A stretch of 55,663 nt of DNA from assembly GCA_022825725.1 (NCBI GenBank), contig JAJDWE010000056.1, forward strand, positions 1-55,663, written 5' to 3'. The DNA is from Gemmatimonadota bacterium. GTDB taxonomy: Bacteria > Gemmatimonadota > Gemmatimonadetes > Palauibacterales > Palauibacteraceae. Within the stretch, counting starts at the first letter, position 1; every line of letters starts with the position of its first letter. This document shows, piece by piece, positions 17,729 to 26,549 of this stretch. Under the pieces are notes generated by a model. It saw only the letters and a program-made list of their open reading frames with translations, had not been told where the DNA came from and searched no databases. Both the position numbers and the translations under genes were made by a program.

Positions 17729-19171
17729 TTGGATCCCCGCCTGACCGAGGGGCGCAACCCGCGCACCCGCGCCATCGATCGTGCGGACAGCGCAGCGATC
17801 GTCCATATGATACAGGCGGAAGATCGCGCGGTGCCGGAGGCCGTCGCCTCGCAGGCCGACGCGCTCGCGCGCGTCATCGATGATGTGGTGGAGCGCTTCC
17901 GCCGCGGCGGGCGTCTCGTCTACGTCGGCGCGGGGACGAGCGGCCGCCTCGGCGTGCTCGACGCGGCGGAGTGTCCGCCCACGTTCGGCGTCGACCCGGG
18001 CCTCGTGGAGGCGATCATCGCAGGGGGCCCCGGCGCGCTCGTGCGAAGCGCCGAGGGAGCGGAGGATTCCCGGAAAGGCGGGAGTAAGGCGGTGCGGACG
18101 TTCGGCGTCTCGCCCGCGGACCTCGTGCTCGGGATTGCGACGTCGGGGAGCACGCCGTACGTCCTCGGGGCGCTGGCGGAGGCGGCGGCGTGCGGCGCGG
18201 GGACCGCGTTTCTCGGCTGCACCGCACCGCCCGCGGAGGTGACGGAGGGGGTGGACCACCTCATCCTGCCACTCGTGGGGCCCGAGGTCATCGCGGGCTC
18301 GACCCGCATGAAGGCGGGGACGGCGACGAAGCTCGTACTGAATACGATCACCACGGGGGCGATGATCCGCAGCGGCCGCGTGTTCGAGAATCTCATGGTC
18401 GACCTGCGGGCGCGATCCGCGAAGCTGGTCGACCGCGGGCTCCGCATCTTCGCCACGCTCACGGGGGCGTCGCGCGAGGAAGCGCACCGCGCGCTGATCC
18501 GCACGGGCGGCGCGGTGAAGACGGCGCTCGCAATGCACGCGTTGCGCGTCGACCGCGCTCTGGCCGAGCGGTACCTGGACTGCGCGGACGGCTTCCTGGG
18601 CGTCGCGGTCGAGCGCTTCGGCGGCCCGGAGCGTCCCTGCTACGGCGGCTACCCGGCGGCGCCGGGCTGGCCCGACGGCGCGGCGCTGCTCGCGCGGCTG
18701 AGCGAGGCGCCAACTCGTCTCGTTGCCGCGCGAGCGGCCGGCGCGGCGGCCGAAGCGGCCGGACAGCGCATCGCGGCGCGTCGAACCGCGTGGACGCCGG
18801 GCCAGCACGCCGCGCACCTGGCGGATTTCGAGCGAAACGCCGTGCGGCCGCGGGTCGAGCGGTGGGTCGCGGCCGTCGACTCTGGAGGGTCTCTCCCGAC
18901 ATTCGAGAACTGGACCGCGGACGCCCCTCCGTCCGAAGGCGGCTTCGAGGCCGAGACTGCCGGTTTTTCCGCGGAAAGGGCTCGCACCGTGGCGGCCGTG
19001 GCCGAGGGTGCGGAGCCGGTCGCCGCGGCCCTCGCCCGTCGCGCCCGCGTCGGCTTCGAGACGCTGACGCTGTACCAATTTCTGCGGGGCGTCGCGCAGC
19101 ACGACGCGGCGCACGAAACGAGGCTGCGGGAGCGCGTGCACCCGGCATTGCTGGACGAGGCGGACGCGTGA
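17729..19171 (+). CDS. murQ: N-acetylmuramic acid 6-phosphate etherase fused to a DinB-like domain
   Basis: The 480-residue protein starts at TTG after GAGGA. Residues 1 to about 305 are a complete MurQ SIS-domain etherase (GAGTSGRLGVLDAAECPPTF, EGAEDSRKGG, GIATSGSTPYV, GSTRMKAGTATK). It splits MurNAc-6-phosphate into GlcNAc-6-phosphate and D-lactate. MurQ normally stops near residue 300. Here about 160 more residues follow that look like a DinB/YfiT four-helix metal-binding domain: WTPGQHAAHLADFE (His 360/363) and LRGVAQHDAAH (His 458 and 462). The added domain's role is unknown. The stop overlaps anmK (GTGA). Confidence 0.92.
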   Translation: MDPRLTEGRNPRTRAIDRADSAAIVHMIQAEDRAVPEAVASQADALARVIDDVVERFRRGGRLVYVGAGTSGRLGVLDAAECPPTFGVDPGLVEAIIAGGPGALVRSAEGAEDSRKGGSKAVRTFGVSPADLVLGIATSGSTPYVLGALAEAAACGAGTAFLGCTAPPAEVTEGVDHLILPLVGPEVIAGSTRMKAGTATKLVLNTITTGAMIRSGRVFENLMVDLRARSAKLVDRGLRIFATLTGASREEAHRALIRTGGAVKTALAMHALRVDRALAERYLDCADGFLGVAVERFGGPERPCYGGYPAAPGWPDGAALLARLSEAPTRLVAARAAGAAAEAAGQRIAARRTAWTPGQHAAHLADFERNAVRPRVERWVAAVDSGGSLPTFENWTADAPPSEGGFEAETAGFSAERARTVAAVAEGAEPVAAALARRARVGFETLTLYQFLRGVAQHDAAHETRLRERVHPALLDEADA

Positions 19172-20295
19172 CCCTCTGGGTCGGCGTGATGTCGGGGACT
19201 TCGCTGGACGGCATCGATGTCGCCGTCATCGAGGCGGCGGGTGACGACGAGCGGCCGGCGGACTGGCGCGTCGTCGCCTTCGAGACGGAGAGCTACGACA
19301 GCGCCGCGCGCGCACGGATCGCCACGGCCATCACCTCGGGGAGCGCCGCGGCGATCTGCGCGCTCGACTTCGAGCTGGGCGAGAGGATCGGCGCGGCCGT
19401 GAACCGGACGCTGGCGTCCGCCTCGCTCCGGCCGGCGGACATCGAAGCCATCGGCAGCCACGGCCAGACCGTGTGGCATGAGCCTCCCGCGGGCGCCCGG
19501 GGAGGGTCGACGCTGCAACTCGGCCAGGCGGCGGTCATCGCCGAGCGCACCTCGTGCGCGGTCGTGTCGGACTTCCGGGTCCGGGACGTGGCGGCGGGCG
19601 GGGAAGGCGCGCCTCTCACGGCCTATACCGACTGGCTCCTCTTCCGTGCACCGGAATCACGCGCGATTCAGAACATCGGCGGAATCGGCAACGTGACGGC
19701 GCTCCCCGCCGAGTCCAGTGGATCGACGCCGCAGGCCTACGACACCGGTCCCGGGGTCGTGCTCATCGATGGCGCGGTCGAGTGCCTCACGGAAGGGCGA
19801 TCCCGCTTCGATCTCGACGGAGGAATGGCGCGGCGCGGCGCGGCGAGCGAAGACGCCCTCTCCGATTGGCTGAGCGACCCGTTCTTTCGCCGGCCCCCGC
19901 CCCGGTCCACGGGGCGCGAGCGCTTCTCGCGGGACCGGCTGCTGGAATGGCTGCGGAGACACGCCGCGCTCTCACCCGAAGACACGATCGCCACGCTGAC
20001 GGAACTCACCGCGCGCACGATCGCGGACGCCTACCGCTGGATCCGGGAGCCTCCCGCGGCGTGCTACCTCTGCGGCGGCGGAGCCCGGAACCCGGTCCTC
20101 GCATCGCGGCTGGAGCGGCTGCTGGATCCCATGCCGGTCCGCGACCTGTCCGCCCTCGGCCTGGATGCGGACGCCCGCGAGGCCGTAGCCTTCGCGTTTC
20201 TGGCGCGACAGCATGTGCTCGGGTATCCGGCCAACGCCCCGTGGGCCACCGGCGCGCGCGGTCCCCGTCTTCTCGGAGTGCGGACCGCCGCGTGA
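19168..20295 (+). CDS. anmK: Anhydro-N-acetylmuramic acid kinase
   Basis: The 375-residue enzyme opens the 1,6-anhydro ring and phosphorylates anhydroMurNAc to MurNAc-6-phosphate, the substrate of MurQ encoded just before. The ATP-binding motif MSGTSLDGID is at residues 8-17, the catalytic Asp lies in DFRVRDVAAGGEGAPL, and the later motifs are NIGGIGNVT and DTGPG. Length matches the family. The GTG start overlaps the murQ stop, and its own stop overlaps nagZ, so the three are coupled. Confidence 0.95.
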   Translation: MTLWVGVMSGTSLDGIDVAVIEAAGDDERPADWRVVAFETESYDSAARARIATAITSGSAAAICALDFELGERIGAAVNRTLASASLRPADIEAIGSHGQTVWHEPPAGARGGSTLQLGQAAVIAERTSCAVVSDFRVRDVAAGGEGAPLTAYTDWLLFRAPESRAIQNIGGIGNVTALPAESSGSTPQAYDTGPGVVLIDGAVECLTEGRSRFDLDGGMARRGAASEDALSDWLSDPFFRRPPPRSTGRERFSRDRLLEWLRRHAALSPEDTIATLTELTARTIADAYRWIREPPAACYLCGGGARNPVLASRLERLLDPMPVRDLSALGLDADAREAVAFAFLARQHVLGYPANAPWATGARGPRLLGVRTAA

Positions 20296-21755
20296 TCCGG
20301 CCCCACCTGGACCCGGCCCGGGTCGTCATCGAGGCGCTCCGGCTCGACCGCTGGTCTCCGGACGAAGTGGAGAGGCGTGCGGACCGGGCGCTCTCCCTCG
20401 GCGTGGGAGGGTTCATTCTGTTCGGCGGCGAAGCGGATCGCGTCGGTCGTCTGGTCGAACGGGTCCGCGACGACGCGGCGCGGCCGCTCTGGATCGGGGC
20501 GGACCTCGAGCGGGGCGCGGGTCAGCAGATCCGCGGCCTGACCGAGTTGCCCCCGCCCGCGGCTCTCGCGGCGGCGCAGGATCCGGGCGCCGCAGTCGCC
20601 GCGGCGGGTCGCGTCACGGCTCGGGAAGCGCTGTCCGTCGGGATCAACTGGGTGATCGCACCGGTGCTCGATCTGGATGCGGAACCTGACAACCCGATCA
20701 TCGCCACGCGCAGTTTCGGCGCGGATCCGCGGCGTGTGGGAGAGCTGGGCCTCCGCTGGATCGACGCCTGCCAGGCGGCCGGAACCGCGGCGTGCGCGAA
20801 GCACTTCCCCGGCCACGGCAGAACGACCGAGGATTCACATATCGCGCTGCCGTCGATCGATGCCGCCGCCGAACTCCTCGAGGAGGACCTGGCGCCTTTC
20901 GCGGCCGCCGCGGATCGGGTCGCAAGCGTGATGGTGGCACACGTCGCCTATCCGGCTCTCGGCGGCGAGCGGGCGGCGACGGTGGAGCCGAACATCGTCT
21001 CGGGACTCCTTCGCGGACGGTTGGGATTCGAAGGGGTCGTGACGACGGACGCGATGATCATGGGCGGCGCCGGCCCCGACGATGCGGACGCTGCCGTCGA
21101 GGCGGTGGTCGCGGGATGCGACCTCATCTGCTACCCCGCCGATGCCGGCGCGACGATCGCGTCGCTGACGCGGGCCGCCGACGACGCGCGCTTTGCCGCC
21201 AGGCTCGAGGAGGCCCTGACCCGCTCGGACCGGCACTGCCCGCTCTCCTCGCCGGCGGCGCGGCCTGCGTTCCAGCCCGTCGCCTTCGCCCGGGATACGA
21301 TCGTGGGGGATGTGGAGGTCGTGAGCGGCTGGACGCCGCGGGTGCCGACCCGGGTCGTCGGCGTGTCGGACGACCCCGACGTCGGGCCGCCGGCGGGCCG
21401 GGCGGGACCGCTGGGCACGATCGTCGCCGACGAGCTGCGCGCGACCGGCTGGCGGATCACGGACAACTCCGACGCCGGGCAGTGCATCGTCGTACTCGCC
21501 GCGACGCCCCGTGGCTGGAAGGGCCGCGGCGCGCCCGCAGCGGAAGTGGTTGAGCAGACGCGCGCCCTCATCCGCTCGGCACACCGCGGCCTCGTCGTCC
21601 TGCTCGGCCACCGCCGCTGGCTCGATGTGCTCGGCGTCCCCGGCATCTGCGCGTGGTCCACCGAGACGGTGATGGAACGGGCCGCCGCGGACTGGCTGCG
21701 CTCCGCGGTCGGCGCCACCGCGGCGGAGACGCAGCCCCGCAGGGCAGGCCGTTGA
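20292..21755 (+). CDS. nagZ: Beta-N-acetylhexosaminidase, glycoside hydrolase family 3 (NagZ)
   Basis: The 487-residue enzyme removes GlcNAc from anhydro-muropeptides. The catalytic loop KHFPGHGRTTEDSH has the NagZ Asp-His dyad, and the nucleophile Asp is in VTTDAMIMGG. There is no signal peptide, so it is cytosolic. About 150 residues beyond the TIM barrel form a Rossmann-like C-terminal domain (RVVGVSDDPD, RGLVVLLGHRRW), as in longer Gram-positive NagZ enzymes but reduced. The GTG start overlaps anmK, and the stop overlaps the symporter (TTGA). Confidence 0.92.
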   Translation: MIRPHLDPARVVIEALRLDRWSPDEVERRADRALSLGVGGFILFGGEADRVGRLVERVRDDAARPLWIGADLERGAGQQIRGLTELPPPAALAAAQDPGAAVAAAGRVTAREALSVGINWVIAPVLDLDAEPDNPIIATRSFGADPRRVGELGLRWIDACQAAGTAACAKHFPGHGRTTEDSHIALPSIDAAAELLEEDLAPFAAAADRVASVMVAHVAYPALGGERAATVEPNIVSGLLRGRLGFEGVVTTDAMIMGGAGPDDADAAVEAVVAGCDLICYPADAGATIASLTRAADDARFAARLEEALTRSDRHCPLSSPAARPAFQPVAFARDTIVGDVEVVSGWTPRVPTRVVGVSDDPDVGPPAGRAGPLGTIVADELRATGWRITDNSDAGQCIVVLAATPRGWKGRGAPAAEVVEQTRALIRSAHRGLVVLLGHRRWLDVLGVPGICAWSTETVMERAAADWLRSAVGATAAETQPRRAGR

Positions 21756-23482
21756 GTCCGGTCGACTGGTGGATCGTCGCGATCTACCTCGCGCTCACGT
21801 TCGGCGTCGGACTGTGGCTCTCGCGCCGGGCGCGCGGGAGCATCGTCGACTTCTTCGTCGGGGGACGCGCGCTGCCGTGGTGGCTCGCGGGCACATCGAT
21901 GGCCGCGACCACCTTCTCGGTGGATACGCCGCTCTACGTCTCGGCCCTCATCGCGCGCCGGGGCATCGCCGGCAACTGGGAATGGTGGTCGTTCGGCCTC
22001 TCCCACCTCCTCCTCATCTACCTTTTCGCGCGTCTGTGGCGCCGCGCCGGGATCGTCACGGACGTGGAACTCACGGAACTTCGCTACGGCGGCCGCCCCG
22101 CCGCCGTCCTGCGGGCCACGCGCGCCTTCCTGTTCGCGGTGCCGATCAACTGCATCTCCATCGGCTTCGTCATGCTCGCCATGCGCAAGGTCGTCGAGGC
22201 TCTCGGGCTCCTCCCGGACCTCTCCGGCTGGATGCCCGGGGATGAGCGCCTGTGGGCCGTCGTGGCCCTCTCCATATTCGTGCTCGCCTACGCGGGCATC
22301 GCCGGGCTGTGGGGCGTCGTCGCGACGGACTTCTTCCAGTTCTTTCTCGCCCTCTTCGGGGCCATTCTCGTGGCCGCCTTCGCCCTCGCGGAAATCGGGG
22401 GGATCGCGGAACTCAAGGCCCAGCTCGCGGCGGCGGGGCGGAGCGATGTCCTGGGGATGGTCCCCCGGCCGGGGTCCGAAGCCCTCCCGTTCGGGACCTT
22501 CCTCGCCTACCTCGGCATACAGTGGTGGGCGTTCCGCCGCTCGGATGGCGGGGGCGAATTCGTACAGCGCCTCCTCGCCTGCCGCACCGAAGCGGACGCC
22601 GAGCGCGCCGCATGGTGGTTCGTGTGGCTTCACTATGTGGTCCGCGCGTGGCCGTGGGTGCTCGTCGGACTCGTGGCCGTCGTCGTCTTTCCGGATCTGG
22701 CCGACCCCGATCTGGGATACCCGATGCTCATGCTGCGCTACCTTCCCGCCGGCCTCCTGGGGCTCGTCGTGGCGTCGTTCTTCGCCGCCTTCATGTCGAC
22801 CGTCTCGACTCAGATCAACTGGGGCGCGAGCTATATCGTGAACGACCTCTATGCCCGCTTCATCGACCCGGACGCCTCGGCCGCGAGACTCGTGTTGCTG
22901 GGCCGGCTCGCCTCGGCCTGCATCGTTGCGGTCGCGACGGCTGCAGCGTTCTTCGCCAACGACATCGGGGCGCTCTTTCGTTTCATGATCGCGATCGGCA
23001 CGGGGCCCGGAGCGGTGCTCATCCTGCGCTGGTTCTGGTGGCGGGTGAACGCCTGGGCCGAACTCGCCTCCATGCTCGCCGGTTTCGCCATTGCCCTCTG
23101 CTCCTACCTGCCGGCGTTCGGCGCGATGGAGTTCGGGACGCGGCTCGCACTGACCGCCTTCGGGTCGGCGGCGGTCTGGCTTCCCGTGATGTGGTTCACG
23201 CGCGCCGAGGACGAGGCGACCCTGCTGGAGTTCTATCGACGGGTACGACCCGCCGGGCCGGGCTGGCGCGCGATCCGCGAGCGCGCGGGCATTTCTCCCG
23301 ACCTTCCCCTCCGCGAGGCGCTCCTGCGGACGGCCGGCGCAACGCTGCTCCTCTTCGGGGCGATGTTCGCCCTCGGCGGCACGCTGTTGCTCGAGCCACA
23401 GACCGCCGCCCTCTCCGCCGCCGTCGCCGCCCTGGGCGGAGGCGGGCTCTGGATCCTGCGCACCCGGCGGGCCCTCCGGTAG
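21752..23482 (+). CDS. Sodium:solute symporter, putative cell-wall sugar importer
   Basis: The 576-residue SSS-family transporter has about 14 transmembrane segments, starting SPVDWWIVAIYLALTFGVG. GTSMAATTFSVDTP and FFAAFMSTVSTQINWGASY are the core helices that carry the family's sodium and substrate sites. The TTG start overlaps the nagZ stop. Being the last gene of a murQ-anmK-nagZ run, it probably imports amino sugars or small muropeptides released from the wall; the substrate is inferred only from context. No AmpG or PTS transporter gene is present in the window. Confidence 0.88.
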   Translation: MSPVDWWIVAIYLALTFGVGLWLSRRARGSIVDFFVGGRALPWWLAGTSMAATTFSVDTPLYVSALIARRGIAGNWEWWSFGLSHLLLIYLFARLWRRAGIVTDVELTELRYGGRPAAVLRATRAFLFAVPINCISIGFVMLAMRKVVEALGLLPDLSGWMPGDERLWAVVALSIFVLAYAGIAGLWGVVATDFFQFFLALFGAILVAAFALAEIGGIAELKAQLAAAGRSDVLGMVPRPGSEALPFGTFLAYLGIQWWAFRRSDGGGEFVQRLLACRTEADAERAAWWFVWLHYVVRAWPWVLVGLVAVVVFPDLADPDLGYPMLMLRYLPAGLLGLVVASFFAAFMSTVSTQINWGASYIVNDLYARFIDPDASAARLVLLGRLASACIVAVATAAAFFANDIGALFRFMIAIGTGPGAVLILRWFWWRVNAWAELASMLAGFAIALCSYLPAFGAMEFGTRLALTAFGSAAVWLPVMWFTRAEDEATLLEFYRRVRPAGPGWRAIRERAGISPDLPLREALLRTAGATLLLFGAMFALGGTLLLEPQTAALSAAVAALGGGGLWILRTRRALR

Positions 23483-23513
23483 CCCGCGAGGCGGTTTCCC
23501 GGGATTTCCCGGC

Positions 23514-23542
23514 TTGACCACAACATATGGTGTAGTTATCAT
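23514..23542 (+). promoter_or_regulatory. Sigma70-like promoter of nrdJ
   Basis: TTGACC (23514-23519) and TATCAT (23537-23542) are 17 bases apart, a near-ideal arrangement. Transcription would begin near 23549, leaving a leader of about 270 bases before nrdJ. An NrdR-box-like site lies between the two hexamers. Confidence 0.7.
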
Positions 23543-23566
23543 CTGGAGGCCACCACATATAGCGGT
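23518..23566 (+). promoter_or_regulatory. Tandem NrdR-box-like operators
   Basis: Two copies of a motif approximating CCAC(A/C)ACATAT(G/A)G start at 23518 and 23550, exactly 32 bases apart. The first contains the imperfect palindrome ACAACATATGGTGT. NrdR boxes (consensus near ACACWATATATWGTGT) usually come in pairs about three helical turns apart over ribonucleotide reductase promoters, as here. The first copy lies between -35 and -10 and the second just after the expected transcription start, so binding would block transcription. Confidence 0.6.
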
Positions 23567-23569
23567 ACG

Positions 23570-23636
23570 TGTGGAAAAAACACGCATTTTGTGTGGAAAG
23601 GCTGTGGAGTCGTGGAAAACTTCACGATGATCCACA
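23570..23636. promoter_or_regulatory. Cluster of DnaA-box-like sites
   Basis: Within 67 bases there are TGTGGAAAA (23570, the reverse complement of TTTTCCACA, matching TTWTNCACA), TGTGGAAAG (23592), TGTGGAGTC (23603), CGTGGAAAA (23611) and TGATCCACA (23628). The first is an exact match and most others differ at one or two positions. DnaA is known to regulate E. coli nrdAB, so a replication-linked role is plausible here. Confidence 0.45.
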
Positions 23637-23665
23637 GCGATCGCATACGAAGAACCAGAAACGAT

Positions 23666-23764
23666 GGGCGCGGGGTACGTCGATCTCCGCGCCCGTCAGG
23701 CTTCCCGGCCTAGGCCGGCATTCGACTCGCGCGGTCGTCGGGTCCCGGCCGAAGCCGGTTTTTT
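23666..23764 (+). promoter_or_regulatory. Structured 5' leader of nrdJ, possible attenuator
   Basis: Three hairpins follow each other. Stem 1 pairs 23666-23675 with 23685-23694 (10 pairs). Stem 2 is the perfect palindrome CCGGCCTAGGCCGG at 23705-23718. Stem 3 is a terminator at 23745-23758. The right half of stem 2 (GGCCGG) can instead pair with the left arm of stem 3 (CCGGCC), which would break the terminator. No known riboswitch core such as the B12 box was seen. Confidence 0.5.
23745..23764 (+). terminator. Intrinsic terminator inside the nrdJ leader
   Basis: A 5-bp GC stem (CCGGC/GCCGG) with a CGAA tetraloop is followed directly by six T (23759-23764). It stands 54 bases before the nrdJ start and downstream of its likely promoter, so it would stop transcription before the gene unless prevented. 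Confidence 0.6.
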
Positions 23765-23818
23765 CCGCGGGTTGGCTTGATTTGTGGACGGTCGAGAACA
23801 GGAAGGCGGGGGGCGGCA

Positions 23819-26458
23819 ATGAATCCACCGGATGTGGCGGTGCGGGAGGGCGCGTCGACGAGCGCCCCGGTACGGGGTGAGATGCGGGTGGGATCCAATG
23901 CCAGGCCGGCCGACCTCGCCGAGCCCGGACTTGCCGAAAACGCGCGGACGGTGCTGGCGCGCCGGTACCTGAAGAAGAATGACCGCGGCGAGCCCATCGA
24001 GGGGCCGCGCGACCTCTTCTGGCGCGTGGCCGATGTCATCGCGTCGCAGGATGGCCGCTACGGGGCGACGGACGAGGAGATCCTCGAGCGCACGGAGCGC
24101 TTCTATCACCTGATGGCCGACGGCATCTTCGAGCCGAACAGCCCCACGCTCATGAACGCCGGGCGTCCGCTCGGGCAACTCTCCGCCTGCTTCGTGCTTC
24201 CCGTTCCGGACAGTCTCGACGGCATCTACGAGACGCTGCGGGACATGGCCCTCATCCATCAGAGCGGAGGCGGCACCGGGTTCGGCTTCAGTCGCCTTCG
24301 TCCTTCCGGTGACGTCGTCAAGTCGACGATGGGCGTGGCGAGCGGCCCGGTCAGTTTCATGGAGGTCTACGACGCCTCGACCGAGGCCGTGAAGCAGGGC
24401 GGGACGCGACGGGGCGCGAACATGGGCATCCTGCGCGTCGATCATCCGGACATCCGCCACTTCATCGAGTGCAAGGCGGACAAGACCCGGATCACGAACT
24501 TCAACATCTCGGTCGGCGTCACCGACGCCTTCATGGCGGCGGTCCGGACGGGTGCGGACTACGACCTCATCAGCCCGCGGACCGGCGATGTCGTGGATCA
24601 GCTGAACGCCGAGGAGGTGTTCACGAGCGTCATCTCCAGCGCGTGGCGGAACGGCGAGCCCGGGGTCTTCTTCATCGACGAGGCGAACCGCTACAATCCG
24701 GTCCCGCACCTCGGCGACTACGAAGCCACGAACCCCTGCGGCGAACAGCCGCTGCTTGCCTACGACGTGTGCAATCTCGGCTCGATCAACGTTGGCTACT
24801 TCGTCGACGACCAGGGTCGAATCGACTGGGACGGGCTCGGCGAGGCCGTCCACGAGTCGACCCGTTTCCTCGACAACGTCATCGATGCCAACCGCTACCC
24901 GCTCCCGAAAATCGAAGATCTGTCCCAGCGGATCCGCCGCGTCGGCCTCGGCATCATGGGATGGGCCGACCTGCTCGTAAGGATCGGCGAACCCTACGGC
25001 TCCGAGCGCGCCGTTGAACTCGCGCGCGAGTTGATGGAGTTCGTCGACGAGCAATGCAAGGTCGAGTCCGAACGGCTGGCCGCCGAGCGCGGCGTTTTCC
25101 CCGAGTGGGAGCGATCGATCTGGGGTCCCGACGAGACGTGCGCGCGGGACGGCGACGGCAATCGGATCCGCCCCGAACGCCGGCTCCGCAACTGTAACCT
25201 GACGACGATCGCCCCCACGGGGACCATCTCGATCATTGCGGGGTGTTCAAGTGGGATCGAGCCTCTGTTCGCGGTCGCATTCATGAGGAATCAGGCAGGC
25301 GTGCTGATGCCGGATGTTAATCCGGACTTCGTGCGCCGTGCGAAGGAAGGGGGTTGGTACTCCGAGGAGCTGATGCAGCGCATCGCCGACGAGGGCCACA
25401 TCCACTTCGATGAAGTGCCGGGGGATGTTCAGGGGATCTTCGTTACGGCGCACGATGTTCCGCCCGAGCAGCACATTCGCATGCAGGCGGCATTCCAGGC
25501 GCACTGCGACTCCGCCATCTCGAAGACGTGCAATTTTGCGACGACCGCCACGGAGGAGGACGTGCGCAAGATCTACGAGATGGCGTACGAGTTGCGGTGC
25601 AAGGGGGTCACCGTCTACCGCGATGGGTCGCGTGACGAGCAGGTGCTGTCGACGGGCAGTACGGCGAAGGATGTCCAGCGTCAGACGAGCGAGAGCGGCT
25701 CGGCCGTTGTGGCGGACGGAGTCCGGCTCGAAGCCGTCGATGTGGAGCCCGCACTCGCCGGGGATCTCGCGGGCACGCTGGAGCGGCTCGCCGCCGCGGA
25801 GACTCAGAACAGCGAACTGCAGACGCACAACCGGAGGCTCGAGAATGCCGTCGAGGAGAAGCAGCGGCGGATCACCGAGCTCGAAGGTTCCAGAATGCGT
25901 CGCGTCGAGAGACGGCAGCGGCCTGCCGTTCTGCGGGGCCACACCCGGCAGATCGAGTCGCCGCTGGGCACGATGTATGTGACGATCAACGAGGACGAGC
26001 AGGGTCGCCCGTTCGAGGTCTTCGTCGCCCTCGGTAAGACGGGAGGGGCGGCGATGGCGGATGCCGAAGCCATCGGGAGGCTGTGTTCGCTCGCCCTGCG
26101 CTCGGGGATTTCACTGCGCGATGTGCACAAGCAGTTGCGCGGGATCTCTTCCGACCGGGCCGTCGGACTCGGTGCGAGCAAGGTGCTCTCCGGTCCGGAC
26201 GCGATCGCTCAGGTCATCGAGCGCTACCTCGAGGAGAAGGAAGGGATTCAGCAGACACTTCCCATCGAGGATGTCGAGACCGCCCGGAAAAAGAACACGA
26301 ACGGGGGCGCCCGGTCGTCGCAGCGCCCCGTGATCGAACGTTACCAGGAGTCGGCGGCCCGGCTCTTCATGGGCGTGTGCTCGGAATGCGGGAGCAGCCT
26401 CGCCTTTGAAGAAGGCTGCGCGAAGTGCTACGCTTGCGGCTACAGCGAGTGCGGCTGA
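23819..26458 (+). CDS. nrdJ: Class II (adenosylcobalamin-dependent) ribonucleotide reductase
   Basis: The 879-residue enzyme reduces ribonucleotides using coenzyme B12. Substrate-site cysteines are C124 (LSACFVLP) and C318 (DVCNLGS). The radical Cys and Glu lie in [20 protein letters not shown] (C307, E309). A TSCPD domain ([20 protein letters not shown] to ERYLEEKEG) follows, with a Cys-rich tail ([18 protein letters not shown]) that re-reduces the active site and may bind zinc. Between barrel and TSCPD lies a charged coiled coil, about residues 650-695. ATG 23819 follows GGAAGGCGGGG; an in-frame ATG at 23777 is less likely. Confidence 0.95.
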   Translation: MNPPDVAVREGASTSAPVRGEMRVGSNARPADLAEPGLAENARTVLARRYLKKNDRGEPIEGPRDLFWRVADVIASQDGRYGATDEEILERTERFYHLMADGIFEPNSPTLMNAGRPLGQLSACFVLPVPDSLDGIYETLRDMALIHQSGGGTGFGFSRLRPSGDVVKSTMGVASGPVSFMEVYDASTEAVKQGGTRRGANMGILRVDHPDIRHFIECKADKTRITNFNISVGVTDAFMAAVRTGADYDLISPRTGDVVDQLNAEEVFTSVISSAWRNGEPGVFFIDEANRYNPVPHLGDYEATNPCGEQPLLAYDVCNLGSINVGYFVDDQGRIDWDGLGEAVHESTRFLDNVIDANRYPLPKIEDLSQRIRRVGLGIMGWADLLVRIGEPYGSERAVELARELMEFVDEQCKVESERLAAERGVFPEWERSIWGPDETCARDGDGNRIRPERRLRNCNLTTIAPTGTISIIAGCSSGIEPLFAVAFMRNQAGVLMPDVNPDFVRRAKEGGWYSEELMQRIADEGHIHFDEVPGDVQGIFVTAHDVPPEQHIRMQAAFQAHCDSAISKTCNFATTATEEDVRKIYEMAYELRCKGVTVYRDGSRDEQVLSTGSTAKDVQRQTSESGSAVVADGVRLEAVDVEPALAGDLAGTLERLAAAETQNSELQTHNRRLENAVEEKQRRITELEGSRMRRVERRQRPAVLRGHTRQIESPLGTMYVTINEDEQGRPFEVFVALGKTGGAAMADAEAIGRLCSLALRSGISLRDVHKQLRGISSDRAVGLGASKVLSGPDAIAQVIERYLEEKEGIQQTLPIEDVETARKKNTNGGARSSQRPVIERYQESAARLFMGVCSECGSSLAFEEGCAKCYACGYSECG

Positions 26459-26549
26459 CGCCACAGGTTCAACCACCGGCGTAGCGGCCTCCGGCGGGGT
26501 TTCCGCCGGGGGCTGCGGGATCCGCGCAACTCCGTCGGGGGCCTGCCAC

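Noticed and set aside
21131-23635. A minus-strand open frame of 834 codons opposite the nagZ/symporter genes
   Set aside because: It mirrors a clear membrane protein on the other strand; its product is highly charged and repetitive, with no motif.
23641-23764. A cobalamin riboswitch ahead of the B12-dependent reductase
   Set aside because: This was expected on biological grounds, but the conserved B12-box core was not found; only generic hairpins and a terminator are visible.
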